From contig JANQII010000321.1 of NCBI GenBank assembly GCA_028282195.1, forward strand, positions 1 through 51,599: a stretch of DNA of 51,599 nt, given 5' to 3'. This DNA comes from Prolixibacteraceae bacterium. Lineage in GTDB: Bacteria > Bacteroidota > Bacteroidia > Bacteroidales > Prolixibacteraceae. Under the pieces are notes generated by a model. It did no database searches and had not been told where the DNA came from. It saw only the letters and a list, made by a program, of their open reading frames with translations. Position 1 is the stretch's first letter. Every line of letters begins with the position of its first letter. Positions 35,472 through 45,203 of the stretch are shown piece by piece. The position numbers and the translations under genes are program-made.

Positions 35472-35479
35472 TAATTTTG
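35472..35479 (+). promoter_or_regulatory. -7 element of susC
   Basis: TAATTTTG, an exact TAnnTTTG, 28 bases before the susC ATG. No clear -33 box at the standard spacing, consistent with an activator-dependent promoter. Confidence 0.55.
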
Positions 35480-35507
35480 AAACCAAACTGATTCAAAACA
35501 ATAGACT

Positions 35508-38500
35508 ATGAAAAAATTAACGTTTCTTTTTTATTTGTTCTTATCAGTTACAACTGTTTTAGCACAACAAAAAAATGTTGTTACAGGAAATGTAACTGAA
35601 TCTGCAAATGGTGAACCGATTCCCGGTGTTAGTGTCATTGTAAAAGGCACAACAATTGGAACAATCACTGATTTTGATGGTAACTACTCAGTTGAAGCAA
35701 CAGGTGCTGATGTGCTTGTTTTCAGCTTTGTTGGATTGACAACCCGGGAGGTTGCAATTAATAATATGAATACGATCAATGTATCATTAGATGAGTCAAC
35801 TGAACTGGTTGATGAAGTGGTTGTTGTAGGTTACGGTACTTTAAAAGTAAAAGACCTTACCTCGTCCATTTCTACAGTAAAATCTGAAGACCTTATAAAA
35901 ACCCCTACCGGTCAGGCGATGCAGGCATTGCAAGGTAAAGTAGCTGGTCTACAGGTTGTAAGTGCCGGTTCGCCGGGTGAATCCCCAACCATACGTGTAC
36001 GAGGTATAGGTTCATATCCGGGAAGGGGAAATGAGGATCCGCTGTATGTAGTTGATGGGGTATTTTTTGACAATATAGATTTTCTGAATACCGCGGATAT
36101 TGCTTCCGTTTCAGTATTGAAAGATGCTTCTGCTGCTGCAATTTATGGCGTACGTGCAGCAAATGGCGTTGTTCTTATTGAAACAAAATCAGGGGCACAT
36201 AACCAAACTGCTGAAATCGTATACAATGGCTACTATGGTTATCAGGTTGCACAGAATGTGTTAAAAATGGCTAATGCCGAGCAATTCACAAACATGGCCC
36301 TTGAATCTGGTTCAGCGGCTGATGCCAGCTTCATTTTAAATGCGATGCAACGCTATGGGAGAAGCCGGATAAATCCAAATGTACCTGATGTAAATACGGA
36401 TTGGTATGATGAGATAATGCGTGTTGCCCCAATTCAAAATCACAGTTTAAGTGTATCGGGAGGTAGCGATAAAGCAACTTATTCTATCGGATCAAGTTAC
36501 TTTGCCCAGGAAGGTATTCTGGATATGAAAAATGAATACGAACGTTTTAACCTTCGATCTAAAATTGATTACAATGCTAATGACTGGCTCACAATTGGAG
36601 GTAACATGATTTTCAGTAATGCTACTAAATACCTTCCTGAGTTGGGGGCATGGAACCAAGCCTATTTTGCAGTTCCCATTCTTCCGATTTATGATGAAGA
36701 GAACCTGGTTGCAACACCAATCAACTTTGCCAGTGCACAGGACATTGGTTACCGTGGAGGACAGAACCCATTTCCGACTTTAGAGTTTAATGAAAATCGT
36801 CAAAAGATTAGAAAGGTTTTGGCGAACTTCTACGCTCAAGTTGAAATACTTCCTAAAAAACTAACTTTTAAAACTACCTATAACCATAGCTTTACATCAA
36901 TTGATCAGCGTAATGTAAACTTACCATATTTTATTAGTAATAATTTTAAAAGAGATAATGCCTCATTAGTAAAAAGATCAGAAACATACTCCAATCAAAC
37001 CTGGGATAATGTGTTAACATATAATGATACTTTTGGAGATCATAAATTGGTTGCTATGGTAGGTTCATCTTATAGGGATGAAGCCTGGGATATGCTTACA
37101 GCAAAAGGATTAAATTTTCCAATTGATCAAGACAATGCATGGTATTTGGCACAGTCTGATGAAATTGTAGTTGAAGAAAATAATAGACGTGTAGTAACTG
37201 ATGATGGACTTCGTCAATATGGAATGTCTTATTTCGGAAGGGTTTCGTATAACTATCAGGACAAATACTTATTGTATGGTACAATGAGGGCTGATGGCAG
37301 CTCTAAATATCAACAAAAATGGGGATACTTCCCAACAGTTGGTGTTGGCTGGGTTATTTCTGAAGAAAGCTTTATGGAGAATAATGGAGTGGTTGACTTC
37401 CTGAAATTGCGTGGCAGCTGGGGGGAATTAGGTAACGATAAAATTCAGGCAAGCGATGGCGCTTCAACGACTTCAGTTGTAACAGGTGCTTTCGATGATG
37501 TATTGCTTTCCGGAAATACAACTTCAAATACATTTTCTTCTTTGAAGTGGGAGGTAACCGAAGAAATAAATGCAGGCCTTACTGCTCATTTGTTAGATAG
37601 CAGGCTTGTTGTGGATGCTGATTATTTTATCAGGGATACTAAAAATGCTGCAATCAATGTAATTATTCCATCTGTTGGGGGAAGCGTTTTGAAGAATGTT
37701 GGAGAAATCAGAAACTCCGGTTTTGAACTTACATTGAACTGGAGCAATCAAATCTCAAAAGACTTAAGCTATAATGTTTCAGCAAACATTTCAACGTTAA
37801 AGAATGAAGTTCTGGACTTGTTCGGCCAACCACATATTGATGGAGGAACAGCTGAATTCCGTCAGCGTTCAATTGTTGGAGAACCATTACTGGCTTTTTT
37901 TGGACGCGAGGTACTTGGTGTTTATCAAACTGAAGCTGAAATTCAGGCTGACCCAATTGCTGTTGCGAATAATCTGGAACCTGGGGATTTTATTTATAAA
38001 GACCAGAACAATGACGGGAAAGTAGATGATGATGACCGTGTTGTGTTAGGTTCTTATTTCCCAACTTTCATGTATGGTTTTAACCTTGGAATTAACTATA
38101 AAAACGTTGAATTTTCAACAAGCCTGATGGGACAATCAGGAAATAAAATCTTAAACCGTAAGCGTGGTCAGCTAATCTGGACTAACGATGGAAACCTGGA
38201 TGCAGATCTTGCTAAAAATCGCTGGCATGGTGAAGGTACTTCCAATAAATACCCTTCTTCAAAAGGATTACGTAAAGGATGGAATCAAAAAATGAGTGAC
38301 TATTTTGTAGAAGATGGTTCTTTCTTTAGAATTCAAAATGTTCAACTGGCCTATAATATCCGTGGAAAGAAATGGTTCGGTACACAAATTCCTGAATCAA
38401 GAATTTCATTAACAGCAGAGCGCCCATTAACCGTATTCAACTACAACGGCTTTAATCCTGAAGTTGCTAATGGTATTGATATGCAAACCTACCCGGTTCC

Positions 38501-38537
38501 TGCAGTATATACAATTGGGCTGAATGTTAAATTTTAA
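35508..38537 (+). CDS. susC: SusC-type TonB-dependent outer-membrane glycan transporter
   Basis: A 1009-aa RagA/SusC-family transporter. Signal peptide (1-19, TTVLAQ), an N-terminal carboxypeptidase-regulatory-like domain (about 24-105; GEPIPGVSVIVKGTTIGTIT), the SusC-specific TonB box/linker (ELVDEVVVVGYGTLKVKDLT), a plug (about 115-225) and the long beta-barrel ending INIGLNVKF-like (TIGLNVKF). It imports oligosaccharides with SusD as lid, powered by TonB. It is the first gene of the PUL transport block, 13 bases ahead of susD. Confidence 0.96.
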   Translation: MKKLTFLFYLFLSVTTVLAQQKNVVTGNVTESANGEPIPGVSVIVKGTTIGTITDFDGNYSVEATGADVLVFSFVGLTTREVAINNMNTINVSLDESTELVDEVVVVGYGTLKVKDLTSSISTVKSEDLIKTPTGQAMQALQGKVAGLQVVSAGSPGESPTIRVRGIGSYPGRGNEDPLYVVDGVFFDNIDFLNTADIASVSVLKDASAAAIYGVRAANGVVLIETKSGAHNQTAEIVYNGYYGYQVAQNVLKMANAEQFTNMALESGSAADASFILNAMQRYGRSRINPNVPDVNTDWYDEIMRVAPIQNHSLSVSGGSDKATYSIGSSYFAQEGILDMKNEYERFNLRSKIDYNANDWLTIGGNMIFSNATKYLPELGAWNQAYFAVPILPIYDEENLVATPINFASAQDIGYRGGQNPFPTLEFNENRQKIRKVLANFYAQVEILPKKLTFKTTYNHSFTSIDQRNVNLPYFISNNFKRDNASLVKRSETYSNQTWDNVLTYNDTFGDHKLVAMVGSSYRDEAWDMLTAKGLNFPIDQDNAWYLAQSDEIVVEENNRRVVTDDGLRQYGMSYFGRVSYNYQDKYLLYGTMRADGSSKYQQKWGYFPTVGVGWVISEESFMENNGVVDFLKLRGSWGELGNDKIQASDGASTTSVVTGAFDDVLLSGNTTSNTFSSLKWEVTEEINAGLTAHLLDSRLVVDADYFIRDTKNAAINVIIPSVGGSVLKNVGEIRNSGFELTLNWSNQISKDLSYNVSANISTLKNEVLDLFGQPHIDGGTAEFRQRSIVGEPLLAFFGREVLGVYQTEAEIQADPIAVANNLEPGDFIYKDQNNDGKVDDDDRVVLGSYFPTFMYGFNLGINYKNVEFSTSLMGQSGNKILNRKRGQLIWTNDGNLDADLAKNRWHGEGTSNKYPSSKGLRKGWNQKMSDYFVEDGSFFRIQNVQLAYNIRGKKWFGTQIPESRISLTAERPLTVFNYNGFNPEVANGIDMQTYPVPAVYTIGLNVKF

Positions 38538-38550
38538 TTCTTAAACAAGT

Positions 38551-40092
38551 ATGATTATGAAACTATTAAAATATACAATAAAGCTCACATTATTTACAGC
38601 AATACTTTTGGCTGCACCAGCCTGTGAAGACATTTTGGATGAGCCAGCTGAAAATAAATCGTTCACAGAAGAAACGGATTATACAAAATCCGAAGATATG
38701 ATCTTACCTCTAATTGGTGCCTATTCCGAATTTTATTCCCGTGGATGGGAAGAATTTCCATTGCTTTCGGTACGTGGAGATGATGTAAACCATGGTGGTT
38801 TGGGTGATCAGCAGGACTATGCAGAAACTGATAAATTTAATTATAACAAGGATTATTGGATGTACAACTCTTTATGGCAAAATTACTATAGGGATATGTA
38901 CCACGCGTATTCGTCGCAAGACCAAATAGAGTTATATAAAGAAAATGGAGCAAACGCTTCTTTAGCTGATCAGTATATTGCAGAAACTAAAGTATTGAGA
39001 GCCTGGTATTTATTCCAATTAGCCCGTGTTTGGGGTGAAATTTTAATTCCTGCCAGTTCTGATCCATCTGATCTGTTGATTGTTGAATTGTCAACCAAGG
39101 ATGAGGTCATGCAGTTTATTTCTGATTTAATGGATGAAGCTATTCCTTCATTGGTTGACAGCCATCCAAATCAAAGAACTGATGTAACCGGGGGGGCTAC
39201 TAAATATACTGCACTTGCGTTGAAAGCTTTGGCAAATCTGGAGAAGAAAAATTACCAGGGAGTGGCTGATGCAACTTCACAAATTATTAGTTCAAACAAA
39301 TTCAGTTTAGAACCGGATTTCTATGAATTATTTAAAATTAAAGGCAAGTTGAACAATGAGAATATCCTTGAACTTCAATACTCTGATTTTGGGCAAGGAG
39401 CAGGGGATATCAAAAGCCACCTGTTTGCATTTTATGGTCCTCAGGGTTGGACACCAAAAGTTGAAGGGGCAAGCAGTGGATGGGGATTTTATGAACCAAG
39501 TTTAAAATGGATTAAGTTCATGCTTGACCGTGGAGAAACCATTCGTCTCGAAACAAGTGTTTTGTTTACGGATAGAGGAATTGCAGAAATTCAAAAAGAT
39601 CCGAATTATGCAAATTTACCTGCTTTTGTTTCAAACACTACCCGTTCAGGGGATCGTATCAATGACTATGCAAGAGCAATGTTTGCGAGTGGTAAGCATT
39701 ATTTACCATCAGATCAACTCACTTCAGGACGTACAGGCTATGGGAATAACAAAAACTTCACGTGTATCCGTTATGCCGAAATTTTGTTAATGCATGCTGA
39801 AGCTCTGACACAAGGTGCATCAGGTTCAGCTATGTCTGCTGATGACGCAGTTAATGCAGTAAGATCCAGAGCAGGTTTGCCAGCTCTTTCTGGGGTAACC
39901 AACGAACAAGTAATGGATGAAAAATTCGCTGAATTAGCAATGGAGTGGGGAACCCGCTATTACGATATGGTTAGACTTGAAAGAAACAGTGACCTTAGTT
40001 ACGAAGGCAGATCATTCAGTGCTGATTTGACTTTCTTGCCTTATCCACAGAACCAGGTTGATTTGTTGCCAGCTTTACAAAGCGATAACTAA
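38551..40092 (+). CDS. susD: SusD/RagB-family outer-membrane glycan-binding lipoprotein
   Basis: A 513-aa lid protein of the SusCD complex. Lipoprotein signal with Cys in LLAAPACEDILDE; the acidic residues right after the Cys fit a Bacteroidetes surface-export signal. Mostly helical TPR-like fold with SusD signatures YIAETKVLRAWYLFQLARVWGEI and CIRYAEILLMHAEAL, and a C-terminal ELAMEWGTRYYDMVRLER. Start may be two codons later (MKLLKYTIK, 38557). Ligand is inferred from the enzymes downstream. Confidence 0.95.
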   Translation: MIMKLLKYTIKLTLFTAILLAAPACEDILDEPAENKSFTEETDYTKSEDMILPLIGAYSEFYSRGWEEFPLLSVRGDDVNHGGLGDQQDYAETDKFNYNKDYWMYNSLWQNYYRDMYHAYSSQDQIELYKENGANASLADQYIAETKVLRAWYLFQLARVWGEILIPASSDPSDLLIVELSTKDEVMQFISDLMDEAIPSLVDSHPNQRTDVTGGATKYTALALKALANLEKKNYQGVADATSQIISSNKFSLEPDFYELFKIKGKLNNENILELQYSDFGQGAGDIKSHLFAFYGPQGWTPKVEGASSGWGFYEPSLKWIKFMLDRGETIRLETSVLFTDRGIAEIQKDPNYANLPAFVSNTTRSGDRINDYARAMFASGKHYLPSDQLTSGRTGYGNNKNFTCIRYAEILLMHAEALTQGASGSAMSADDAVNAVRSRAGLPALSGVTNEQVMDEKFAELAMEWGTRYYDMVRLERNSDLSYEGRSFSADLTFLPYPQNQVDLLPALQSDN

Positions 40093-40121
40093 GAATAGTT
40101 TATCATCTAAAATTGAAGAAA

Positions 40122-41873
40122 ATGAAAAAATTCAAAAATATAATAGTTGGAATGCTTGCCATCGTTTTTGTAGTTTCGTGTAACGAAGGTATAGATTCAA
40201 TTACACCGATTGAACCGGGGTCAGATCAATCAGCTCCCGTTGTAACGATCAACTTTCCTCTGGAAGGAACACAAATTCAGGTTCCGGAACTTGTAGCATC
40301 TGTTGATATTAAACTGGAAGTTACCGATGATATTGAAATTGGTTCTATCACTGTATTACTTGACGGGGCAGAGATTGCATCGTTTACTAATTTTAAAGAC
40401 TATCGTCGTTCACTTGAGGAGTTTACATACGATAATGTTACTAACGGAGACCATACATTAACTGTAACTGCGACTGATCTTGAAGGGAAAAGTACAACAG
40501 TAACAGTTAATTTTTCAAAAGCTCCTCCTTATGTGGCCATGTTCGAGGGTGAAACTTTCTATATGCCATTTGATGGGGATTTTATGGAAATGATTAGCTT
40601 TAAAAATGCGACTGTAGTTGGAACTCCGGGATTTGCAGGTGAGAGCTTAGCAGGCCTGGATGCTTATAAAGGGGCAACAGATTCTTATTTAACTTTCCCG
40701 GCAGAGGGTCTGCTTACAAATGAGTTTAGTGCGGCGTTCTGGTATAAAGTTGATGCAAGTCCTGATCGGGCTGGTATACTGGTAGTAGGCGATGACGCTG
40801 ATGATCGCAAACAAGGTTTCCGTTTATTCCGGGAAGGAAATGCTGATGAGCAACGATTGAAATTAAACGTTGGTACAGGTGATGGTGAAAGTTGGAATGA
40901 TGGAGGTATTATTAACGTTGCTGCAGGAGAATGGGTACATATTGCATTTACCATTTCCGAAACAAAGAACACCATTTATTTTAATGGGGTTGAAGTAAGA
41001 TCTTCGGATATGGCTTCCGGTGTTGACTGGACTGGATGTAACGAAATTACGGTTGCTTCAGGTGGCGAAACTTTCAGTTACTGGAACCACAAATCTGATA
41101 TCAGTAAAATTGATGAATTACGTTTGTTCAATAAGTCTCTTTCACCGGCTGAAATAAAGAGCATGATAAATGCTGCGATGCCTTATGAACCACAATTTGA
41201 TGGTGAAATTTTTTACATGCCGTTTGAAGGGGATAATATTGATTTGGTAAGTGGTACTGAAGCTACAGTTGTTGGAACTCCTGGTTTTGCAGGAGAAGGT
41301 AAAAGAGGGAATGATGCTTATGCCGGAACTACAGATTCTTACCTGACCTTTCCAACTGATGGTTTATTGGGAGACGAGTTTAGTGCGAGTTTCTGGTACA
41401 AGGCTAATGCTACTCCGGATCGTGCAGGTATTTTGGTAATTGGTGCTCCTGATGTGGATAACGCTGAGTATCCAACCAAACAAAACTTACGTAAGCATGG
41501 CTTCCGTTTTTTCCGTGAAGGTGGTGAAACAAATCAAATATTTAAGCTAAATGCAGGTTTTGGTGATGGTGACAGTTGGTTTGACGGTGGTGCTGCAGCA
41601 ACGATTGATCCAACTACAAATGAATGGGTACATATGGCCTTTACCATTTCATCAACTGAATGTGTGGTTTATATCAATGGTGAAATTGTAAAACAAGGTG
41701 AATTCGCAGGAATTGACTGGACAGATTGTGATATTATATCAATTGGCTCTGGTGCACCACGTTTTACAGGATGGAGCCACTTATCTGACAGTAGTTTAAT
41801 GGATGAGCTTCGCTTATTTGATAAAGCATTGTCCCAGGAAGAAGTTCAAACGATAATGAATGCAGATAACTAA
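40122..41873 (+). CDS. surface glycan-binding lipoprotein with Ig-like and two LamG-like domains
   Basis: About 583 aa; position after susD and architecture suggest a surface glycan-binding protein. Lipoprotein signal with Cys20 (VFVVSCNEGID). An Ig-like domain (about 30-135; TDDIEIGSITVLLDGAEIAS, GDHTLTVTATD) is followed by two concanavalin/LamG-like modules (about 147-350 and 365-583) that are clear copies of each other: YMPFDGD/YMPFEGD, ATVVGTPGFAGE in both, TDSYLTFP in both, and FWYK...PDRAGILV in both. I chose the ATG at 40122 (MKKFKNIIVG) rather than the TTG at 40113. No catalytic motif is seen. A stem-loop follows at 41945. Confidence 0.82.
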   Translation: MKKFKNIIVGMLAIVFVVSCNEGIDSITPIEPGSDQSAPVVTINFPLEGTQIQVPELVASVDIKLEVTDDIEIGSITVLLDGAEIASFTNFKDYRRSLEEFTYDNVTNGDHTLTVTATDLEGKSTTVTVNFSKAPPYVAMFEGETFYMPFDGDFMEMISFKNATVVGTPGFAGESLAGLDAYKGATDSYLTFPAEGLLTNEFSAAFWYKVDASPDRAGILVVGDDADDRKQGFRLFREGNADEQRLKLNVGTGDGESWNDGGIINVAAGEWVHIAFTISETKNTIYFNGVEVRSSDMASGVDWTGCNEITVASGGETFSYWNHKSDISKIDELRLFNKSLSPAEIKSMINAAMPYEPQFDGEIFYMPFEGDNIDLVSGTEATVVGTPGFAGEGKRGNDAYAGTTDSYLTFPTDGLLGDEFSASFWYKANATPDRAGILVIGAPDVDNAEYPTKQNLRKHGFRFFREGGETNQIFKLNAGFGDGDSWFDGGAAATIDPTTNEWVHMAFTISSTECVVYINGEIVKQGEFAGIDWTDCDIISIGSGAPRFTGWSHLSDSSLMDELRLFDKALSQEEVQTIMNADN

Positions 41874-41944
41874 TTGAAGCTTGATTCGATAATCTGTTTT
41901 GTTAGTTTTTAGATGTAAGATAGAGTAGTTTAGTTAGAATCTTG

Positions 41945-41974
41945 AAAAGGCTGCCTGGAAAGTGGCAGCCTTCT
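41945..41974 (+). terminator. stem-loop after the SGBP gene
   Basis: AAGGCTGCC / GGCAGCCTT stem with an 8-nt loop and a weak T-rich tail (TTCTTC), 74 bases after the stop. Probably a partial terminator or mRNA 3'-protecting hairpin that sets susCD-SGBP above enzyme expression. Confidence 0.6.
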
Positions 41975-42024
41975 TCAGGAAAACTAAATCACGATTTTAC
42001 TGACCTAAACATTATTATAAACAA

Positions 42025-43377
42025 ATGAAGTATTTACTTATATTCAGTTTACTGCTGGCTATAGTTGTAAGCTGCTCACAAACAAAAAATAAAACCAACG
42101 AAGGGAAGAAAACTGTTGAATTGTCTGATGAACAGTTATTGGATACGGTGCAATACCAGACCTTTCAATATTTCTGGGATGGTGCTGAACCAAATTCAGG
42201 ATTGGCACGGGAGCGATACCATACCGATGATATTTATCCGCAAAATGATAAGCACATTGTTACCTCCGGTGGTAGTGGTTTTGGGCTAATGGCAATCCTT
42301 GTTGGTATTGAACGTGGATTTATAACCAGGGAACAAGGCCTGGAAAGATTTCAGAAAGTTGTAAAATTCCTTGAAAGAGCAGACCGGTTTTATGGAGCCT
42401 GGCCCCATTGGATGGATGGAGAAACGGGAAAAGTAAAGCCATTTAGTAAAAAGGATGATGGTGGTGATTTGGTGGAAACGGCTTTTTTGGTTCAGGGGCT
42501 ACTGACCGTTGCTGAGTATTTTAAAGGAGGAAATGAAGGAGAACAGCAATTGGTAGCCGATATAAACAAACTTTGGAAAGAAGTTGAGTGGGATTGGTAC
42601 ACGCAGGGAGGACAGGATGTTCTTTACTGGCACTGGTCGCCAAAATATGGATGGGAAATGAATTTTGCTGTTGGTGGTTATAACGAATGTCTCATCATGT
42701 ATGTTTTGGCAGCCTCTTCTCCAACACATCCAATTAAGCCAAGTGTTTATCACAAAGGATGGACGGTTGATGGACAAATTTCTGAAGACACTGTTTATTA
42801 CGGAATAAATACCGTCCTGAATTTTTACGAACATGACGATGCCCCGATCGGGCCACTTTTCTGGGCACACTATTCCTATTTGGGTCTGAACCCTAAAGGC
42901 TTGTCTGATAAGTATGCTGATTATTGGGAACTCAATACAAATCATGCAAAAATTCATTATAAATATGCCTTGGATAATCCAAAAGGATTTGAAGGTTATG
43001 GCGAAAAACAATGGGGATTTACTTCCAGTTATTCGATGAGAGGTTATGCCGGGCACAGACCTGGGGATAAAGATTTGGGTGTAATTTCTCCAACGGCTGC
43101 ATTATCATCGTTCCCATATACACCGAAAGAGTCAATGCAATTCTTAAGGTATTTGTATACTGAAGCCGATTCTTTAATTGGAAAGTACGGACCGTATGAT
43201 GCATACAGTCATTCGGCTGATTGGTATTTGCCACGTTACCTGGCAATTGATCAGGGACCAATCCCGGTTATGATTGAAAATTACCGCACAGGTTTGCTTT
43301 GGAACCTGTTTATGAAAAACGAAGATGTTCAGAGAGGGCTAAAGAAATTAGGTTTTACCAGCCCTGCTTTCAACTAA
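42025..43377 (+). CDS. GH144-family beta-1,2-glucanase, lipoprotein
   Basis: A 450-aa single-domain enzyme of the GH144 (glucoamylase-like alpha/alpha-barrel) family, whose characterised members cut beta-1,2-glucan. Lipoprotein signal with Cys17 (AIVVSCSQTKNK); no acidic residues follow the Cys, so a periplasm-facing location is likely. Conserved blocks shared with the second GH144: KDDGGDLVETAFLVQG, YWHWSPKYGWEMN, AASSPTHPI, FWAHYSYLGLNPKGL, and IDQGPIPVMIENYRTGLLWN. It lies 150 bases after the SGBP stop and 10 bases before the GH43-like gene. Endo- versus sophorose-releasing action cannot be decided from sequence. Confidence 0.88.
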   Translation: MKYLLIFSLLLAIVVSCSQTKNKTNEGKKTVELSDEQLLDTVQYQTFQYFWDGAEPNSGLARERYHTDDIYPQNDKHIVTSGGSGFGLMAILVGIERGFITREQGLERFQKVVKFLERADRFYGAWPHWMDGETGKVKPFSKKDDGGDLVETAFLVQGLLTVAEYFKGGNEGEQQLVADINKLWKEVEWDWYTQGGQDVLYWHWSPKYGWEMNFAVGGYNECLIMYVLAASSPTHPIKPSVYHKGWTVDGQISEDTVYYGINTVLNFYEHDDAPIGPLFWAHYSYLGLNPKGLSDKYADYWELNTNHAKIHYKYALDNPKGFEGYGEKQWGFTSSYSMRGYAGHRPGDKDLGVISPTAALSSFPYTPKESMQFLRYLYTEADSLIGKYGPYDAYSHSADWYLPRYLAIDQGPIPVMIENYRTGLLWNLFMKNEDVQRGLKKLGFTSPAFN

Positions 43378-43387
43378 ATTAAGTTTA

Positions 43388-45190
43388 ATGTTTAAAGATT
43401 GGATGATGTATAAAAAGATTTTGCTTAAATGTTTATTGTTTGCAGTTGCGGTTTGTTTTATTCTGGAATCTGGTGGGCAGTCAATAAAAGCAAAAACTTA
43501 TTGCAATCCAATCAATATAGATTACGGTTATACTCCCATTCCGAATTTTGCGGAGTGGGGGCGCCACCGTGCAACAGCCGATCCGGTTATCGTAACTTAT
43601 AAAGGGGATTATTATTTATTCAGCACAAACCAATGGGGGTATTGGTGGAGCCATGATATGCTAAACTGGAATTTTAATCCACGCAAATTCTTGCGTCCCT
43701 GGAATGAAGGATGTTATGATGAGTTATGTGCTCCGGGCTTAGGTGTAGTGGGTGATACCATGATTGTGTTTGGCTCTACTTATACCAGTGAATTTACTTT
43801 GTGGATGAGTACTAACCCAAAGGAAAATGAATGGAAACCACTGGTCGAGAAGTTCGAAATTGGTGGCTGGGACCCTGCCTTTTTTACCGATGATGATGGG
43901 AAGCTTTACATGTACAATGGAAGTAGTAATGTTTATCCCTTATACGGTATCGAGCTGGATCGAAAAACTTTTCAGCCAATTGGAACAAGAGAAGAAATGC
44001 ATATTCTGCATCCATGGCGGTATGGCTGGCAACGTTTTGGGGAACATCAGGACAATACTTTTCTGGATCCATTCATGGAAGGTGCCTGGATGACCAAAAA
44101 CAATGGAAAATATTACATGCAGTATGGAGCTCCGGGCACCGAGTTTAGTGGATACGCAGATGGTGTTGCTGTTTCCGATAGTCCACTGGGTGGTTTCAAA
44201 GATCAATCCGATCCATTAAGTATGAAGATTGGTGGTTTTGCACGTGGTGCCGGACACGGGGCAACTTATCAGGATAGAAATAAAAACTGGTGGCATGTGA
44301 GTACTATTATGCTTTCAGTAAAAAACAATTTTGAAAGAAGAATTGGTATTTGGCCTGCCGGGTTCGATGAGGATGATGTGATGTGGTGTAATACAGCATT
44401 TGGCGATTATCCGCATAAACTTCCAATAGATGGTATTCAGGAAAATCATTTTTATGGGGAAGGTTTTACAGGTTGGATGCTTCTGAATTATAAAAAACCT
44501 GTTACAGTTTCTTCTACTTATGGAGGTTTTTATGCCAACAACGCCAATGATGAAAACATGAAAACCTATTGGAGTGCCAAAACCGGAGATAAAGGCGAAT
44601 GGATTCAAACTGACTTAGGGAATATCTCTTCGGTAAATGCAATTCAAATTAATTATGCCGATCAGGATGTTTCAGAAGATCATCTGGGGAAGGTTAACGG
44701 AGGAGAACAATATCATCAATACAAAATGTACCATTCAAATGATGGTAAAAAATGGAAAATACTGATTGATAAAAGTAAAAACCTAACCGATATCCCTCAC
44801 GAATATGTAGAGCTGGAGAACCCTGTTCAGGCCCGTTTTATAAAATTAGAGAACATCCATATGCCAACTGGGAAGTTTGCAATAAGCGGACTTCGTGTTT
44901 TTGGAAATGGAAACGGAGAAAAACCAGATGCTGTCAAAAAGTTTATGGTGCTTCGAACCGAAAAAGACAAACGAAGTGCCTGGATAAAATGGCAACCCGT
45001 TGATGATGCTTATGCTTACAATATTTACTATGGAACACATCCGGACAAACTGTACAACTGCGTAATGGTCCACCAAAACAATGAGTACTGGTTTAAGTTA
45101 ATGGATAGTCAGAAAACCTACTATTTCACTATTGAGGCGATCAATGAAAATGGAGTATCTGAAAGGTTTGAAGTATTAAAAGTTGACTAA
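43388..45190 (+). CDS. GH43-like beta-propeller glycosidase with F5/8C domain
   Basis: A 600-aa secreted enzyme. A signal sequence (start M1, or M6/M7 at 43403/43406) precedes a five-bladed propeller (about 35-360) with the acidic residues placed as in GH43: Asp65 in TADPVIVTYKGDYY, Asp162 in GGWDPAFFTDDDGK and Glu231 in LDPFMEGAWMTKNNGKYYM. A coagulation-factor 5/8 C-type carbohydrate-binding domain (about 375-505) and a fibronectin-III-like module (about 515-600) follow. GH43 enzymes usually remove xylose, arabinose or galactose; none of these is expected in plain beta-1,2-glucan, so the substrate is uncertain. It overlaps the next coding region's upstream part. Confidence 0.78.
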   Translation: MFKDWMMYKKILLKCLLFAVAVCFILESGGQSIKAKTYCNPINIDYGYTPIPNFAEWGRHRATADPVIVTYKGDYYLFSTNQWGYWWSHDMLNWNFNPRKFLRPWNEGCYDELCAPGLGVVGDTMIVFGSTYTSEFTLWMSTNPKENEWKPLVEKFEIGGWDPAFFTDDDGKLYMYNGSSNVYPLYGIELDRKTFQPIGTREEMHILHPWRYGWQRFGEHQDNTFLDPFMEGAWMTKNNGKYYMQYGAPGTEFSGYADGVAVSDSPLGGFKDQSDPLSMKIGGFARGAGHGATYQDRNKNWWHVSTIMLSVKNNFERRIGIWPAGFDEDDVMWCNTAFGDYPHKLPIDGIQENHFYGEGFTGWMLLNYKKPVTVSSTYGGFYANNANDENMKTYWSAKTGDKGEWIQTDLGNISSVNAIQINYADQDVSEDHLGKVNGGEQYHQYKMYHSNDGKKWKILIDKSKNLTDIPHEYVELENPVQARFIKLENIHMPTGKFAISGLRVFGNGNGEKPDAVKKFMVLRTEKDKRSAWIKWQPVDDAYAYNIYYGTHPDKLYNCVMVHQNNEYWFKLMDSQKTYYFTIEAINENGVSERFEVLKVD

Positions 45191-45203
45191 AAATTTGAAC
45201 GAA

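Noticed and set aside
42499-43056. A 185-codon minus-strand frame inside the lipoprotein GH144 gene
   Set aside because: Antisense shadow of conserved GH144 blocks; no independent support.
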